64,000 nucleotides of DNA, taken from contig JAMXDE010000053.1 in assembly GCA_026770025.1 (NCBI GenBank), positions 62,001-126,000 of the forward strand. The letters run 5' to 3'. Source of the DNA: Craspedostauros australis (Eukaryota > Bacillariophyta > Bacillariophyceae > Mastogloiales > Achnanthaceae). Both the position numbers and the translations under genes were made by a program. This document shows, piece after piece, positions 42,301 to 52,955 of the stretch. Within the stretch, counting starts at the first letter, position 1. Each line of letters opens with the position of its first letter. The notes beneath the pieces were generated by a model. It was not told the DNA's origin, ran no database searches, and saw only the letters and a list, made by a program, of their open reading frames with translations.

Positions 42301-44092
42301 CAGTCTTGCCGACGCCTGCAACACCATCGACGATGACAATCTCACAGCGGTTCTTGGATCGCAGGTAGGCCTGCTTCAGTTTGCAGAGCTCCTTGACGCG
42401 CCCATGAAACTGGATCGGTGGGCCGCGTGGTCGAGGCTGCTGTCTTGCTGGCTCCTCCAGTGGCGATGATAGCAAGGACCACTCATCATCAGGCTCGATT
42501 GCCTCGGGCTTGCGCTTGAGATTCCGCTGGACTTCTTGGATAACAAGCTCAGATTGTTCGTCACCTGTTTCGTACACCGTTTGCAGTAGCTGCGTGCGAC
42601 TGTTGTTGTGATCCGACTCACCATCAAAGTGTGACGATGAGGCATCCGTGTAGTAGCTGCGAGACAAGGATGTGAGACTTCTTGATTCGTATGTTGAGAG
42701 AGTTGTTGCGCTATGGACCGTGGATGCATCTGATTCGTCATTCATGGTGAAGGGCAACTTCCAGGTGTCAACGTTCGGCAGTAGGCTGTTGATGATGTCA
42801 GGGATCTGTGGTGTTGTTGGAAGCACAGTCTCTGCAGGTTTCGACCGTGGTGTTGGCTGTTGTGGTTGCTGCTGCCGTTGCTGTTGTTTTTTAGACTTCG
42901 CGACAAGCTGACTTTCATCATCTGATTCCGACAACATCATACGTGTGAGCCAATGCTCATCAGATTGTGTTCCCTTGTCATCACTGTTGGCATTGTCATC
43001 CCGGACAACATTTGCCATTGCACCCACCATCAATCGCACTTGCTGGGTGAAGTTGGGCTGGGCAAGATCATTGGCATGATTGGCATCATGCGCGATGATA
43101 GAAGCAGCAGCAGTAGTTCCATTGGCTGGGTCCTCCTCATCTTCCTCGTCACGATCTTCATCATCGCTTGTGATGCGAAGCCGACGGTTAGGCTTCTGAA
43201 AAGCGGAGGTGGGCATGTGGGGAAGCTTATGCGTCGGTAATTTCGACAGCATCTGCTCCCAATCTTCACGGTTGATCGGCGGTCTGTCATCAATGCGCAT
43301 GTGTGGCGACTTCGATCGCCGTTTGCTCGGTGATGTGAGAGAATGGATCGGTCTGCCGACGGTCGACTCATACATCGATGCAGGATGGTGACCGGACTGT
43401 TCATCGGTGAGGGTCGTCTGCAATGTCGCGACGGTGGCATCATCGATGAGAGATGAGTCGCGCATGGAGCTGCTCTTCTTGTCTTGTGCGTAGGAATCGA
43501 AGCTGTGTGTGTGCGAGTATTGGAATGCGTACACTTCATCATCGTTGTCATTCGCAACATGGCGGCCATCCTTGTTGTCAGCATGGCTGGCGAATTGTAT
43601 CTTCCTGCCTGGGCCGTACCGACTCTCCAAGTATCGCATGCGTTCCTTGGCGGCTGCCAGTCTGTGTGCGATGCGGCCGTCTTCTTGGGATCGATGGGCG
43701 GTTGCTGTGTCGTTGAAAGTTGATGAAGGCGGCATTGGTTGATAGCTCCTGTATTTGCTCTTGTCGTAGCTGAAGCCGTTGTCGGAGCTGCTGCTTGCGT
43801 GGTTGGCAGCAGGAGGTGTTGCCAACGAGCCTGCGTCCTCTATCGAAACCGTGGGCGGAGTGCGCGGATAATGCAATTTCCCAGTGTGGACGTCAGGCGT
43901 CACGTCAAACGATCTGTGATGGCTGCGGCTGCTGGTGCTGCTGATCGTCTTGGAGGTGTCGTCGCCCTCGTTGGTTGGATGGGCCGTGGCGGTGTGCGCA
44001 TAGTGCAATGGGCGTGAGACGAAGGGCTTGATCGAGGAGGTGCTTCCATGGCGATCGACCATGGCCTCATCATCGGGTGCATCGACGTCCAT
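39314..44092 (-). CDS. Large STAND-type (AAA_16/COG3899-like) signalling ATPase, second gene
   Basis: 1592 residues from ATG at 44092. Residues 1-560 are Ser/Thr/His/Asp-rich and probably disordered, with a SSPLEEPARQQPRPRG linker before the ATPase. The domain opens with IQFHGRVKELCKLKQAY, then Walker A VDGVAGVGKTAICQHF near 590 and Walker B VVFYLDDLQWLTPQ near 722. Residues ~900-1530 form a helical TPR-like region. The C-terminus is Ser/Lys-rich and ends RFKRGGKKK. It shares layout with the 1920-residue gene at 20-26 kb (disordered head, AAA_16 ATPase, TPR-like tail, basic C-terminus), but the ATPase is more compact and lacks that protein's low-complexity inserts. No output enzyme domain is seen. 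Expected to be a signalling switch or scaffold; partners are unknown. Confidence 0.8.
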   Translation of the reverse strand: MDVDAPDDEAMVDRHGSTSSIKPFVSRPLHYAHTATAHPTNEGDDTSKTISSTSSRSHHRSFDVTPDVHTGKLHYPRTPPTVSIEDAGSLATPPAANHASSSSDNGFSYDKSKYRSYQPMPPSSTFNDTATAHRSQEDGRIAHRLAAAKERMRYLESRYGPGRKIQFASHADNKDGRHVANDNDDEVYAFQYSHTHSFDSYAQDKKSSSMRDSSLIDDATVATLQTTLTDEQSGHHPASMYESTVGRPIHSLTSPSKRRSKSPHMRIDDRPPINREDWEQMLSKLPTHKLPHMPTSAFQKPNRRLRITSDDEDRDEEDEEDPANGTTAAASIIAHDANHANDLAQPNFTQQVRLMVGAMANVVRDDNANSDDKGTQSDEHWLTRMMLSESDDESQLVAKSKKQQQRQQQPQQPTPRSKPAETVLPTTPQIPDIINSLLPNVDTWKLPFTMNDESDASTVHSATTLSTYESRSLTSLSRSYYTDASSSHFDGESDHNNSRTQLLQTVYETGDEQSELVIQEVQRNLKRKPEAIEPDDEWSLLSSPLEEPARQQPRPRGPPIQFHGRVKELCKLKQAYLRSKNRCEIVIVDGVAGVGKTAICQHFFDNVHDATLILGYAKFEPPIGTSPDIHPYGPICTAFASILRQVTQRNPSWIQQHLPRDLQIALQRLRASFCEFSDLPQFAESKTEGRDDRLGFRQLAMTFRNILRVICCQAQHHVVFYLDDLQWLTPQAAEALRVILAQTRRFMFVATRRPSNYFLSRKLEKQRRPQTHLAVKIDSHIRVEHMDVEAINALLLQHFDKLDEIKVLSLAEQLHNHSLFLIVEFLRLEGTCGVMDHPFELVQEILETRMHADTRCVLLFASFLASQTFDAGILLQVFNGQDESSSQIPHIGTLAELERMLSDAVTEGLLVKLQEPRMYIFSHNIIWESLRCRMLRGLSASDRQYLHHYIGQRLQLYQNREREYANVIPIQVLNLAVQHCNYDTHLIMTDSQRIELIEMNLVAARAAIEVWSFESANQCLMLAQSYFTNEVQYSTMLRLTSLRAQCLFSARRIPQAQEIAKDVLEQARSLDVKCQIYLPLIDSMLSQGRASDAINANLDILEELKCPLPRTLPKIQALKILPKIKKRLATMTPTEWLQMEPSTDKKIEAGQGYLFTLVDVATRAGNSPYRFLAMLMGIQTVVEHGGYVWVSMALASAAAVMVKTDDVKEARRYFKLCLRCVQDRPQCYAQNRQALSLVYTCVNHTYRPIQDTLDGLAHCYSLSLQAGDFEALVHLMVAYSLSFLYSGLCFRKLQHDLIQFLSLVEDYGSPHQVLLLRPILQLLMNLSGEGGQQDATFFGYVLDESHEAEIANSSFDERCDRAQYVLRHCRMLYAYLMNDAEVAVAMSSQMESANFKMSSVPWLPQENMLHGLIAVRWGQKRKCLKWSNLLDSSAARGSIRCRVAKQLLLAEAMITQNKEPFAIQAVFDTAVELSQHSGNNFASALGSELIASYFEAEGIASATVYLQRSHAFYAQWGATRKCAQLQLQDVPPADASIPPVPDRLPMRVRETKQKKHSSSSSTSSIKSSHRAAREKGRLPDWMQRFKRGGKKK

Positions 44093-45233
44093 GATGGTAG
44101 GATGTCGCTTTGATGGATGCTACTTGCGCGTTGGTTGTGTTCTGTTGTGTCCGTTGTGTTGAATGAAGTTGATGTGGCGGATGGATGGATAGGGTGGCAG
44201 ATGATCATCATACGTCGATGACAACAGACTGTGCCAAACAAACAAGGCAGCTCCTTCGTGATCCCCTCCTGCCTGTAGTGTGGGTGTTTGCGAAGGAATG
44301 CGAGCATTGGCACGAACGCTGCGACCTATTGCCAACATCGTTCGCAACAACAACCACATCAACATTGATGCAGCGTTCTTGGTGCGTCGATGCTGCGGTT
44401 GTCCAACCCCAACAAAGGAAAACGAACTGAATCCGCAACAAGGCGCAACAACACGAACGAACGATTGAATTTCGCGGTTCGAAAAGTGGCGCCAATGTCC
44501 AACGCCCAAGATGGCACGCGAACACATAACTCCTTTTTGGCGCGTGCGACACAGCAATTGTGCCTTGCACGAATCGATATCAAAGCAGTCAACTGAGTCC
44601 AAGATGACAATGGCGCCATTTGGTGGCCGTCACTTCTCTCCCACCAAAACCCAAAGATCTTCTGTTCGCCCATCTCCTCCATGTGGCGGTGTGTTGATGA
44701 AACACGACCCATCCACGAAATGCACACGCTGTAGTTGTGTTACGCTACAAGTATAGTATTCTATACTATTCTATTATATTCCTCCGTTGTGAAATGATTT
44801 CCACTTATCTTTTTTGCGACATGTGTTGAGACACCAACGACGTCATCAAAAGTGGGGGTTGCGGTAACCAAATTGCCTGTTTTTAGTGAATCTTCCTTCC
44901 TTCGAAACTCGCGCCCTCGCCACTGGTCTCTGACAGTGCCAGGTACCACGACAGCAGAATGCGATACCATTCTGTGTGTCGCTCCGACAGGTTTTTATCA
45001 TCGATGCGTTCCGTCCCCTCTCCTCTGTTCGTGGATGTCTTCCCGCAATTCTGTGTCGTGACGTCACATCAGGTGTTCGAAAGCGTTCATAATTGTTAAT
45101 TTTCTTATGTTTTGGATGATGCAGCTGTCAGAAATGTGCCAAAATACAAATAATGACAGCGCGAATTGGTCGAAGTTAGTATTTTTGCGTATTTTTAGTT
45201 GGCTTTGTTGTGTTCAGCTTTTGCAAACTCGCT
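44093..45233. other. Intergenic region upstream of the ATPase and left of the mobile-element cluster
   Basis: No supported gene. It contains one arm of a long-range inverted repeat (44765-44811) and a perfect TGACGTCA at 45059-45066. Confidence 0.5.
44765..44811 (-). repeat. Dispersed repeat, inverted copy of 54141-54187
   Basis: Read on the reverse strand it carries AGATAAGTGGAAATCATTTC followed by ACAACGGAGGAATA, nearly identical to the plus-strand sequence at about 54141-54187. The two copies point toward each other across the 9.4-kb mobile-element region. Confidence 0.75.
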
Positions 45234-46831
45234 TGTTGGCATACGTACTTCCGTATGATGACAGATGCTGATGGAGGCACCTCGGCTGCCACAGACCTTG
45301 ATCATCACATCTCCAATACTCTAAATCCACCATTAGTACCATCTCAAACACACCACACTCGCACAATAGTGACAAGTGATGGCTTTTTCACGTGTCACGT
45401 GAATCTTTCATTGCTTCCTCTCTTCGCAAGTGCTCAGGGACATCACATTCCGTTGCATTCACAGTATCTTCCCTCAACGTCTTTGCCCATGCTCTCCATT
45501 CTTGCTTCCTTCTTCCTTTCATCATGGCTTCAACAATGGTAGCGCCATGCTCTTGTTGATGCCTCCCTCATCTCTGCGTGGCTCAGTTGGACGTGGTTCC
45601 CCTCATGTGGGATGACCTCAAGACTACCACCGACGGTGAATTCTACAATTTGCTCAACAGTGATGATGACTTCTTCCATGCCCAATTGGTGCATTGATGT
45701 GCCAATCTCGTCCATGTCCATGGCAGGTGGAAGCTTTGATCATGGTTTCATGCTTGTGGAGATGATGGCGACGACGATTGGGTTGCCAACTTCCAGGCCT
45801 GCAAGTTCTGCATGTATCTGCACCACTTCACCACTGTTCCAAGTGCCAATGGCATCACTCTGCCAACATGCATTGCGCCACCACCAGATCCCGCACTTGA
45901 TGCAGTTGACACCACTGCAGACAGTGATGCCAGGATTTCTAAGGCTCCTGCCAACAATGATGTCCCTGCGAATGAGGCTACCAATGTTGGAATGTGCATA
46001 TGTGTATGTGCATCGCTCACTCATTGTTCTCTTATACTATATGCACAGACGGCGCAACTACATTCGTGTTGATAGTGAACTGTGATTGATCGAAATCACA
46101 TCACGAATTCGGACACACAAAACCACCAACATTTTGGGGAAATTTGTGAACAACCATTTATGAGAGCATAAGGAACATCGTCCGTCCATCCATCAACAAA
46201 ACATGTGATATCGAGTCAGGCTTGATATATTTCCCAACTAAACCTCAAATGACAACACCCTCGCCAGACCACTGCATCATCAATGGAATCTGGAATCTGA
46301 AGGACCATGGAAGACAACAGCTGACATTGACAGGATGTCATCATGTCACCACGTTGGCAGCTGTCTCCACATCAGATCAAGAAGGCAAAGATTCAATGGC
46401 CAAGAAATATCAAGATCGTAGATATACAAGGAGGAGTTTGGACAAAACATTGGCGAATACTCGCAGAGTAGTGGGCCAGTAGAGGACAAGACGGCTGAGC
46501 ATGTGTCGAATACAGAGCACATATCGAGTACGAAATATTGCTTGTTGTGGACGCGAAATATCGAGAGAGAGAATACGAGTAATGGCGAGAGAGTATCTAG
46601 TGTGCCAACTCATAGTCAGAGAGAGACACCAAGAGCATCAGAGGAGCAATGTCATGAAATAGCAATTGTCATCATAACAGCCATCACTGTCTTCCACGAT
46701 TGCAAGGTATCCGTCTACGGAACTTTCCAACACGTTTATAAACAATAGATCAGGGCAAGCCCGTGGATCAGATCGTGCGAAGAAGACCACATCATTCAAG
46801 AGCAGCATGCTGAACTAGTGAGGAAGAGGAA

Positions 46832-48427
46832 TTGAAAGACATCCCTCTGTCCAACCCAACTATCAAACAAGAAGAAGGTGCAAGTGAGACTCCACTTCAA
46901 CCACAGAAGGAAGCAGGTGCGCCCACTGTCCTCTCTAGCACAGAAGGAAGCGCGATTGACGAGACCAATGAGGAACGGTTTGCGAGACTACAACTTGTGC
47001 AGAAGAGCATTCTCACAAATATGAAGCAAGAAGAGACAGGTGTGGCAAAGAGCATTCGCACGGCCAAACAGAGCAGAGAAAGTGAGACAACATGAGGAGG
47101 AGAATTTGTGACGAAAGACATCTCCGCGGAAACACGAGCGAAAATTGAAAAAGTGATCACACAGAAACAAACGGAGATCACAAGCGTGCGCGTAACATCA
47201 ACGAAGCAACGGAGTAGCATGGCGACATCAGCCAGCGTGAACAAGCAACCCATCAAGGCGCCGCTATTCAGTGGTAGTCAGGAGGACTACAATGCCTGGG
47301 AGTCCCAAGCGAAGGCGTACATGCGTGCGCAGAGAACAAGAGATGTGATGTTGGGGAAGACGAAGATCCCAACCAAGAGCGAAATCGGAGCTGCCACAGA
47401 AACAGACAAGGAAGTATTGGAGGAGACCTACGAGCTGGCAGCCGACTGCTTCAGCGATCTGATCCTCATGATGGATGCAGAGAAGGGTACAGGCAAGCAA
47501 GCCATCCAATACAACAACCAATGCATCTCCGACATATTCCCTGAGGGGAACCCACACGAGGTGTGGAAACCTCTCACGGAGAAGTACAAGCCATCCGACG
47601 CCGCCACCAAGCTCAAGCTCAAGAGGCAGTTCAACAACGAGAAGATGAAGAAGGACACTGATTCAGATGTCTACATCACATGGCTCAAGCTACTGCACTC
47701 CTGCCTTCAAGACATCGGGCACGAGATCAGCAACAAGGAAATGATCATGCAGATCCTCAGCACAGTGAGTGCCAAGTACAAAGCTCAAGTCATCAACTTC
47801 GAACATCAACTCACATTCAGCCCAACTGTTGTCACAGTCAACACAATCAGAGCACTACTTCGCACAGCATACACAACCAACCAAGGAGGGAAGGCCTACA
47901 TCAACGAATTTCAAGACAGCAGCATGAAGACTAACAACGCTGGCTTCACGAGCACCAGCAACTTCAAGGGAATCTGCCACAACTGTGGTGTGTATGGTCA
48001 TCGATCTGCGAATTGTCCCGAACGGAAGAAGGCAAACAACAAGAAAAACGCCAACAACAACAGAAAGAACGGAAACCGAAACAATAAAGGCAAGGGAAGC
48101 AGATTCAACGGAAAGTGCCACTACTGCGGCATCATCGGACATCGCGAGGTAGAGTGCCGAAAGAAGAAGTTCAACAAAAAGAAGAAGGCCAACAAGCAGG
48201 CCAACACAGCGAAGGAAAGACATGAGAAGAGCGGCCATGAGATGATGCTCTCTATTCTGGACATGATGCTCTGCTTGGAGGTATCCGACGACATCAAGGA
48301 TTCATTCTTCGATCACTTCCAACACTTCGAAAACGATGACGAAGTACACGACGACGAGGTCGTGCCAGCGTGGCTCAGCGACGAGCCAATCATCCATGAA
48401 GTCGACCGACGTCGCGAAGTCAGTTAA
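46832..48427 (+). pseudogene. Degenerate Gag of the decayed Copia element
   Basis: One reading frame runs through this stretch but is broken by TGA at 47093-47095. The main part (from about 47108) has the Gag signature region (LFSGSQEDYNAWESQAKAYM) and two CCHC zinc knuckles: C-HN-C-GVYG-H-RSAN-C near 47978 and C-HY-C-GIIG-H-REVE-C near 48115, separated by a Lys/Asn-rich basic linker. CCHC knuckles bind the element's RNA for packaging. It ends at TAA (48425-48427) but the same frame continues afterwards. No start ATG remains at the N-terminus (TTG at 46832). Confidence 0.75.
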
Positions 48428-51400
48428 AAGTACTGCTTCAATGTGAACAACATCATTGATCTGTCCGGCGACGCAGCTGAGATGGGAGCAGAGACCATCG
48501 CCATCGAGTTGGAAGCGGCCGCGAACGCAGACGATGCCGACACCAACAAGAACAGCGCGGATCAAGACAACAAAGACGTCTCTGGCGACAAGACAAACGG
48601 CGGTGAGGCGCCTCCTCCTCCAGTGGCAAGGAACAACAGAATGGGTATCTTCCACAAAGACAGCAGCGATGAATCAGAACAAGAAGTGGACAGATTCAAT
48701 CCAAACAAGAGAGTCATCTATCCAACAGACATCTCGTTCCCACCAGTCCAGAACGCCAGAGGCTTCAACACCATACACAGGCATGATACGATCCCATATC
48801 CTACATTGACAGTAGAGACAATGCAACGACAGCTCATCCACGACGCCGTGATGGTAGCAGACATGCGTCTCTTCCCAGGGATGATCAACGGGGGACTGCA
48901 ACATGTATGGGTGCGCGTGATTGGCACCATACTGTCCGACAATTTCCGATCAATCGAAGAGATTCTCGCCAACACAGTGATGCTCAACCGGCTGTTGGAG
49001 GAAAGACGAGCTCATTCCAGAGACGGAATTGCACTACGTCCTTGGAGGATGTATGCAGGTACTCCTGCGCGAGCGACCACAAGTCACGCCATACGATTCG
49101 GTGACAGGAACTCACCGAGAAGACATGACTCCAGCAGTCGGAGAACCATACTATGACGGCATGGACTACCACAGGATGGACGACGGGAACAAAGAAGATC
49201 ACGACAACGACATGGCAGCAGCTGCCATGGAACAGCTTCACGAGCTGAGCACCAAATACAAGGACAAGGTCAACGAGAATACCTGGCTTGCCGACAGCAG
49301 AGCCTTGTGTCACATCATGAACTCAGACGCCGGCCTCTTCAACGTGCGGCACATCAAGTCCTTCGTCCAAGTGGGAGACAGCACGAAGCTGGACTCTCCC
49401 AAGATTGGATCCATCCGCTTGAAGGTCAAGCAACATGACAACACTTGCCACATTATCCAGCTCAATAATGTGAAGTACACACTCAAGATGGTGGTGAACC
49501 TTTTCTCTACAAACAAGGCACTATACAACAGTTACCAGATTGGAAACAATGGCATTCTGATGGACATTGTCAACAGAGCTGGGAAGAAGATCATCTTCAA
49601 TCGCATCTTCCCACCATCTAACAGATTCATCACAGGAGTGCAGATGCATCCCATCATGCCAACTGAGGATGACAAGGCTTCCACAGCCATCATCAAGAGC
49701 CCATCCAAGGAGGTGAGCGCAGTGAACTTGCATCGAATGCTCCGCCACGCACCGCTTGAGACCATGAAGCAGACAGCCGCTCAATACGAATGGAAGATCA
49801 TCGGCGAGATGCTGGTGTGTCGCGACTGTGCTGTCGCAAATGCGAGAGTGAAGAACATCTCAAAGACTAGAATCCCAAGAGCGACTTGCCGTGGCGAACG
49901 CCTCTTCATCGATATCAGTTACACTAAACACATAGGCTTCGGAGATAAACGCTACTGGACCTTGATCGTGGACGGCTTCACGGACTACTGCTGGAGCTTC
50001 TTTCTGAAGAACAAGAGGGACCAACCAGGGTATCAAACGATTCGTGCAGACAATCAAGTCACACACAGGTGATCAACAAATCATTTTCCAAGGCGATAAC
50101 AGCGGAGAGAACAAATCCACGCAGGATACTCTCATCGATGCAGGACTGAATGCGAAATTCGAGTTCATGGCGTCCAACACGCCACAGCGGAATGGCAGAG
50201 TAGAACGCAAGTTTGCGTATCTCTACACTAAGATCCGTTCCATGCTCAACGGAGCACAACTCAACAACAAATAGAGGCATGGCCTGTGGGCAGCAGCTGC
50301 AAGCACTGCCACTGCCATCGCCAATTCTTTGACAGCAATCCACCATACACCAATTCACTTCGAACATTCGGAGAGGTGGTTGTTGTGAAGACCACCTATG
50401 GCGGGATCTCCGCCAAGCTCAAGAATAGAGGAGAAGAGATGGTGTTCATCGGATATGCACACCAACATGCATCAGGAGTGTACAACATGTACAGACCATC
50501 GACCAAGTCACTGGTCTGTTCCTGTGACATCAAATAGCTCAACCAATCACACGGATAGTTCTGTGGCTGGGCACAAGCACCAAACACACTCAACGATTCA
50601 GAAATGACGAACGCAGATAGCTTCACAACCATTGAACGGAAGGGAGCAACGCCAAGGACGGCAATGCGTCAAACGACAGAACCAAGGAGAGTATCCTTTG
50701 CCAACACGAACAAGTATCACATCCTATCGGACAGCGATGATGAGGACGAGGAAGCAGCGACCCAACTGCTCGAGAACGAGGAAGATCGGAGCGAGTCCGC
50801 CCTGAGGATGACGAGATCCTACCATCCGGCAACGAAGCCGACGATGACAAGGGCATCACTCCTCTGAACACACCAGCGAGGCCTGCGCGTGGTACACCAT
50901 CAAGACCTCCACCAACCAAACCAAGCAAGCGTGACATAGACAGAAAGGAGAGACTCATGTGTCACAAAGCAAGAGGCAGGAAGGGACAGAACAATCCCAA
51001 GGCAACTGCAGGGAAGAAGATTCCCAAAGCACTGTGCGCGCTTGCAGACAACAACAGACCAGGTCAAAAGGAACGAGGTGATGAGAACGAATCATCATCA
51101 AACAAGGAGAGCGACAAACTCAGCGATGAGTTAGCTGACGAACTGAGTGATGACAACAAGAACACAGACGATGAGGAAATCATAGACGAAATAGAAGAGA
51201 CAGAGGTTATCCATCAGACTATACAAGATGAATGCAATCGTCGCCGAGATACCAGCGATTGACATCGGACTGTCGCTTCAGGACCAGAACGAAGAATCCG
51301 AGAAGCACATCGAACCAACGACGTTCGATGGAGCATTCAACCATCCGGATCCCATCCATCGAAAGGGATACCGAGCAGCCATCAAGAAAGATTTCAGCTC

Positions 51401-51545
51401 CATGGATACACGCAAGGTGTACAGCAAGATCAAATGAGACGCCACCCCACGAGGCCGCAGATGCTGCAAATGCAAATGGGTCTTCAAGTTGAAACGCGAT
51501 GGCACACATCGAGCGCGGCTCGTTGCATGTGGATATGCACAAGTC

Positions 51546-51751
51546 ATGAAAGAGCACTATCGAAAAATCACAAGGGGAGAGCAAAAGCAAAGTACCATGC
51601 CAAGATTCGAACCTGGAACCTCAGTGAGAATTACTGGTGCTCTACCATTGAGCTACAGGCGTTGCGATTGCTGATCCGAACACAAGTGAAATTTATATAT
51701 AGTGGGGGCTATGGGAGTAACGTAATTTGCACTATACGTATTTGTGCTGAT
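51546..51751 (-). mobile_element. 206-bp SINE-like insertion with tRNA-like Pol III promoter, flanked by AAGTC target duplication
   Basis: The RT frame ...CGYAQV stops at 51545 and resumes AGVDFQEHYSPV at 51757; removing this segment and one AAGTC restores it exactly. AAGTC at 51541-51545 and 51752-51756 is a 5-bp target-site duplication. On the minus strand the insert has TATATATAAA (51701-51692), then a tRNA-like core with A box TAGCTCAATGG and B box GGTTCGAATC, then a T5 run at 51567-51563. It resembles a tRNA-derived SINE, though 5-bp duplications and the absence of an A-tail are more typical of LTR-type integration, so a solo LTR of a tRNA-bearing family is an alternative. Confidence 0.7.
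51598..51664 (-). other. tRNA-like sequence (degenerate, not a functional tRNA)
   Basis: The D arm GCTC-AATGGTA-GAGC and T arm CCAGG-TTCGAAT-CTTGG fold well and have normal spacing. The anticodon stem is imperfect, the loop AATTCTC lacks the universal U33, and the acceptor strands (ACGCCTG and CATGGTA) pair at only three positions. It therefore looks tRNA-derived, as in a SINE head, rather than a working tRNA gene. Confidence 0.7.
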
Positions 51752-51831
51752 AAGTCGCAGGCGTAGACTTCCAGGAACACTACTCACCAGTGATTCATGA
51801 CGTGGCCTATCGAGTGATGATGGTGATCATG

Positions 51832-51925
51832 ACGAATCACAGAATACTATCGACACGAGTGTAGTTATACCGTCCAAGTGCGTATGAGAGAATAACGGGT
51901 GAACGATGCACATATACGCGTACAT
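51832..51925 (-). repeat. LTR-like fragment, inverted relative to 46005-46095
   Basis: On the minus strand it reads GTGCATCGTTCACCC ... ACTACACTCGTGTCGATAGT ... CTGTGATTCG. A plus-strand relative lies at about 46005-46095 (GTGCATCGCTCACTC ... ACTACATTCGTGTTGATAGT ... CTGTGATTG). It interrupts the RT remnant right after VIMTN and precedes the RNase H remnant. It is probably the end of another LTR family. Confidence 0.6.
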
Positions 51926-52955
51926 CTCGACATATACTCACATGTACATCTCGACAAAGATGGTGCTCTGGTTTCGGTCCATCCTGGACAAGATCAGCAT
52001 GTGCCAACAGCATGCCATACTTATCTACAAGGACAACCAAGGCGCTAGAATGATGGCAAATGCCAACCAACTGCCAAGGAACTCCAGGCATATTGATATA
52101 CACGCATTTGCGGTCTGCGATTGGGTGGGCAGATATCTCATCCTCATCGCTGATGTGTCATCCAACCCCAATGCTTTGGATCTGTGCAACAAGCAGATGC
52201 CTGTGATTCTGTTCTTTTGACATACGGACCTACTCATGGGATGCATTCCATCATTCTACGTTTGCCGGTGAATGCCGCCAGTGGAGTGCGGTGATCCCAG
52301 TCTTCTTTGTACGACATACTGAATTGTTTCCGCTAGCTACCACAAGCATGGGGGTGTTGGCATCTGTACACATGTACAATGCAGACGTCATCGACAGCAG
52401 CAACAGCTGACACAACAAACATCATCACAGCTCCGTAGTCATGAATCCACCATCAGCACGAAATCATACACACCACACACTCGCGATACTGACAAATTCA
52501 GACAACAATTGGACAACACCATGCATTTTGTCGGTAGAAACCATAAAAATATGAATATAGCACCATAATTACACGATTCGGGAAATGGATGAATGATGCA
52601 ATCAGTCAGAAATCACGTTTTCACGACGCAACCAAAACGACAACACAAAAAAATGTGCTTCGAAACGTAAAAAACAGAAAAGGAAAATTCACAACACGAC
52701 CAACGTGACGTGTCGGACAAACCCTTCGGAAGCCCGAAGGCGTCATCAGTTAACAACAACAATGGCATTGCATGAACCGACCATCATGATTGGCTGGTTG
52801 GTTCGTGGCGTTATGTCAAAACTCTTATTTGGTGGGAACGCAATGATGTCTGCGACAGGTCACGAAGATACCGATGTCCACAGCACGAGGGGGGTTCTCA
52901 TGTCTCCTTCAAACAAATATCCATAATGATTTTGGCCTGGTACTGGCCTACGTGG

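Larger units (their letters stand above)
48443..52220 (+). pseudogene. Degenerate Pol (protease-integrase-RT-RNase H) of the decayed Copia element
   Basis: Pieces lie in order but different frames. 48443-49156 follows Gag in frame. 49029-50072 is frameshifted and carries the protease remnant WLADSRALCH (the usual DSG is DSR), the pre-integrase H-H-C-C region (LHRMLRHAP ... CRDCAVAN) and integrase start FIDISYTKH. 50044-50274 and later frames continue integrase (FQGDNSGEN, NTPQRNGRVERKF) and then a stop (LNNK*) where NRGLW is expected. RT fragments appear at 51300-51545 (HRARLVACGYAQV) and 51757-51835 (GVDFQEHYSPVIHDV). RNase H survives at 51957-52220 (YKDNQGARMMAN, SRHIDIHAF). The RT catalytic centre is gone, so it cannot encode replication proteins. 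Confidence 0.75.
45234..52520 (+). mobile_element. Decayed Copia (Ty1-like) LTR retrotransposon
   Basis: Remnants lie in Copia order: Gag with two zinc knuckles, protease, integrase, reverse-transcriptase pieces and RNase H. Diverged LTR-like ends flank them: TGTTGGCAT at 45234 and at 52355 start two ~150-bp stretches that align by eye (shared AATCCACCAT and ACACACCAC segments, roughly two thirds identical). The 3' end of each LTR cannot be fixed. Coding parts carry several in-frame stops and frameshifts, and the RT core is largely missing. Reverse transcriptase is interrupted by a 206-bp tRNA-like insertion at 51546. This is an old, non-autonomous copy. Confidence 0.8.

Noticed and set aside
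51598-51664. Functional tRNA-Glu (TTC) gene
   Set aside because: The acceptor stem does not pair, U33 is missing and it sits in an insertion within a dead transposon; it is a tRNA-like remnant.
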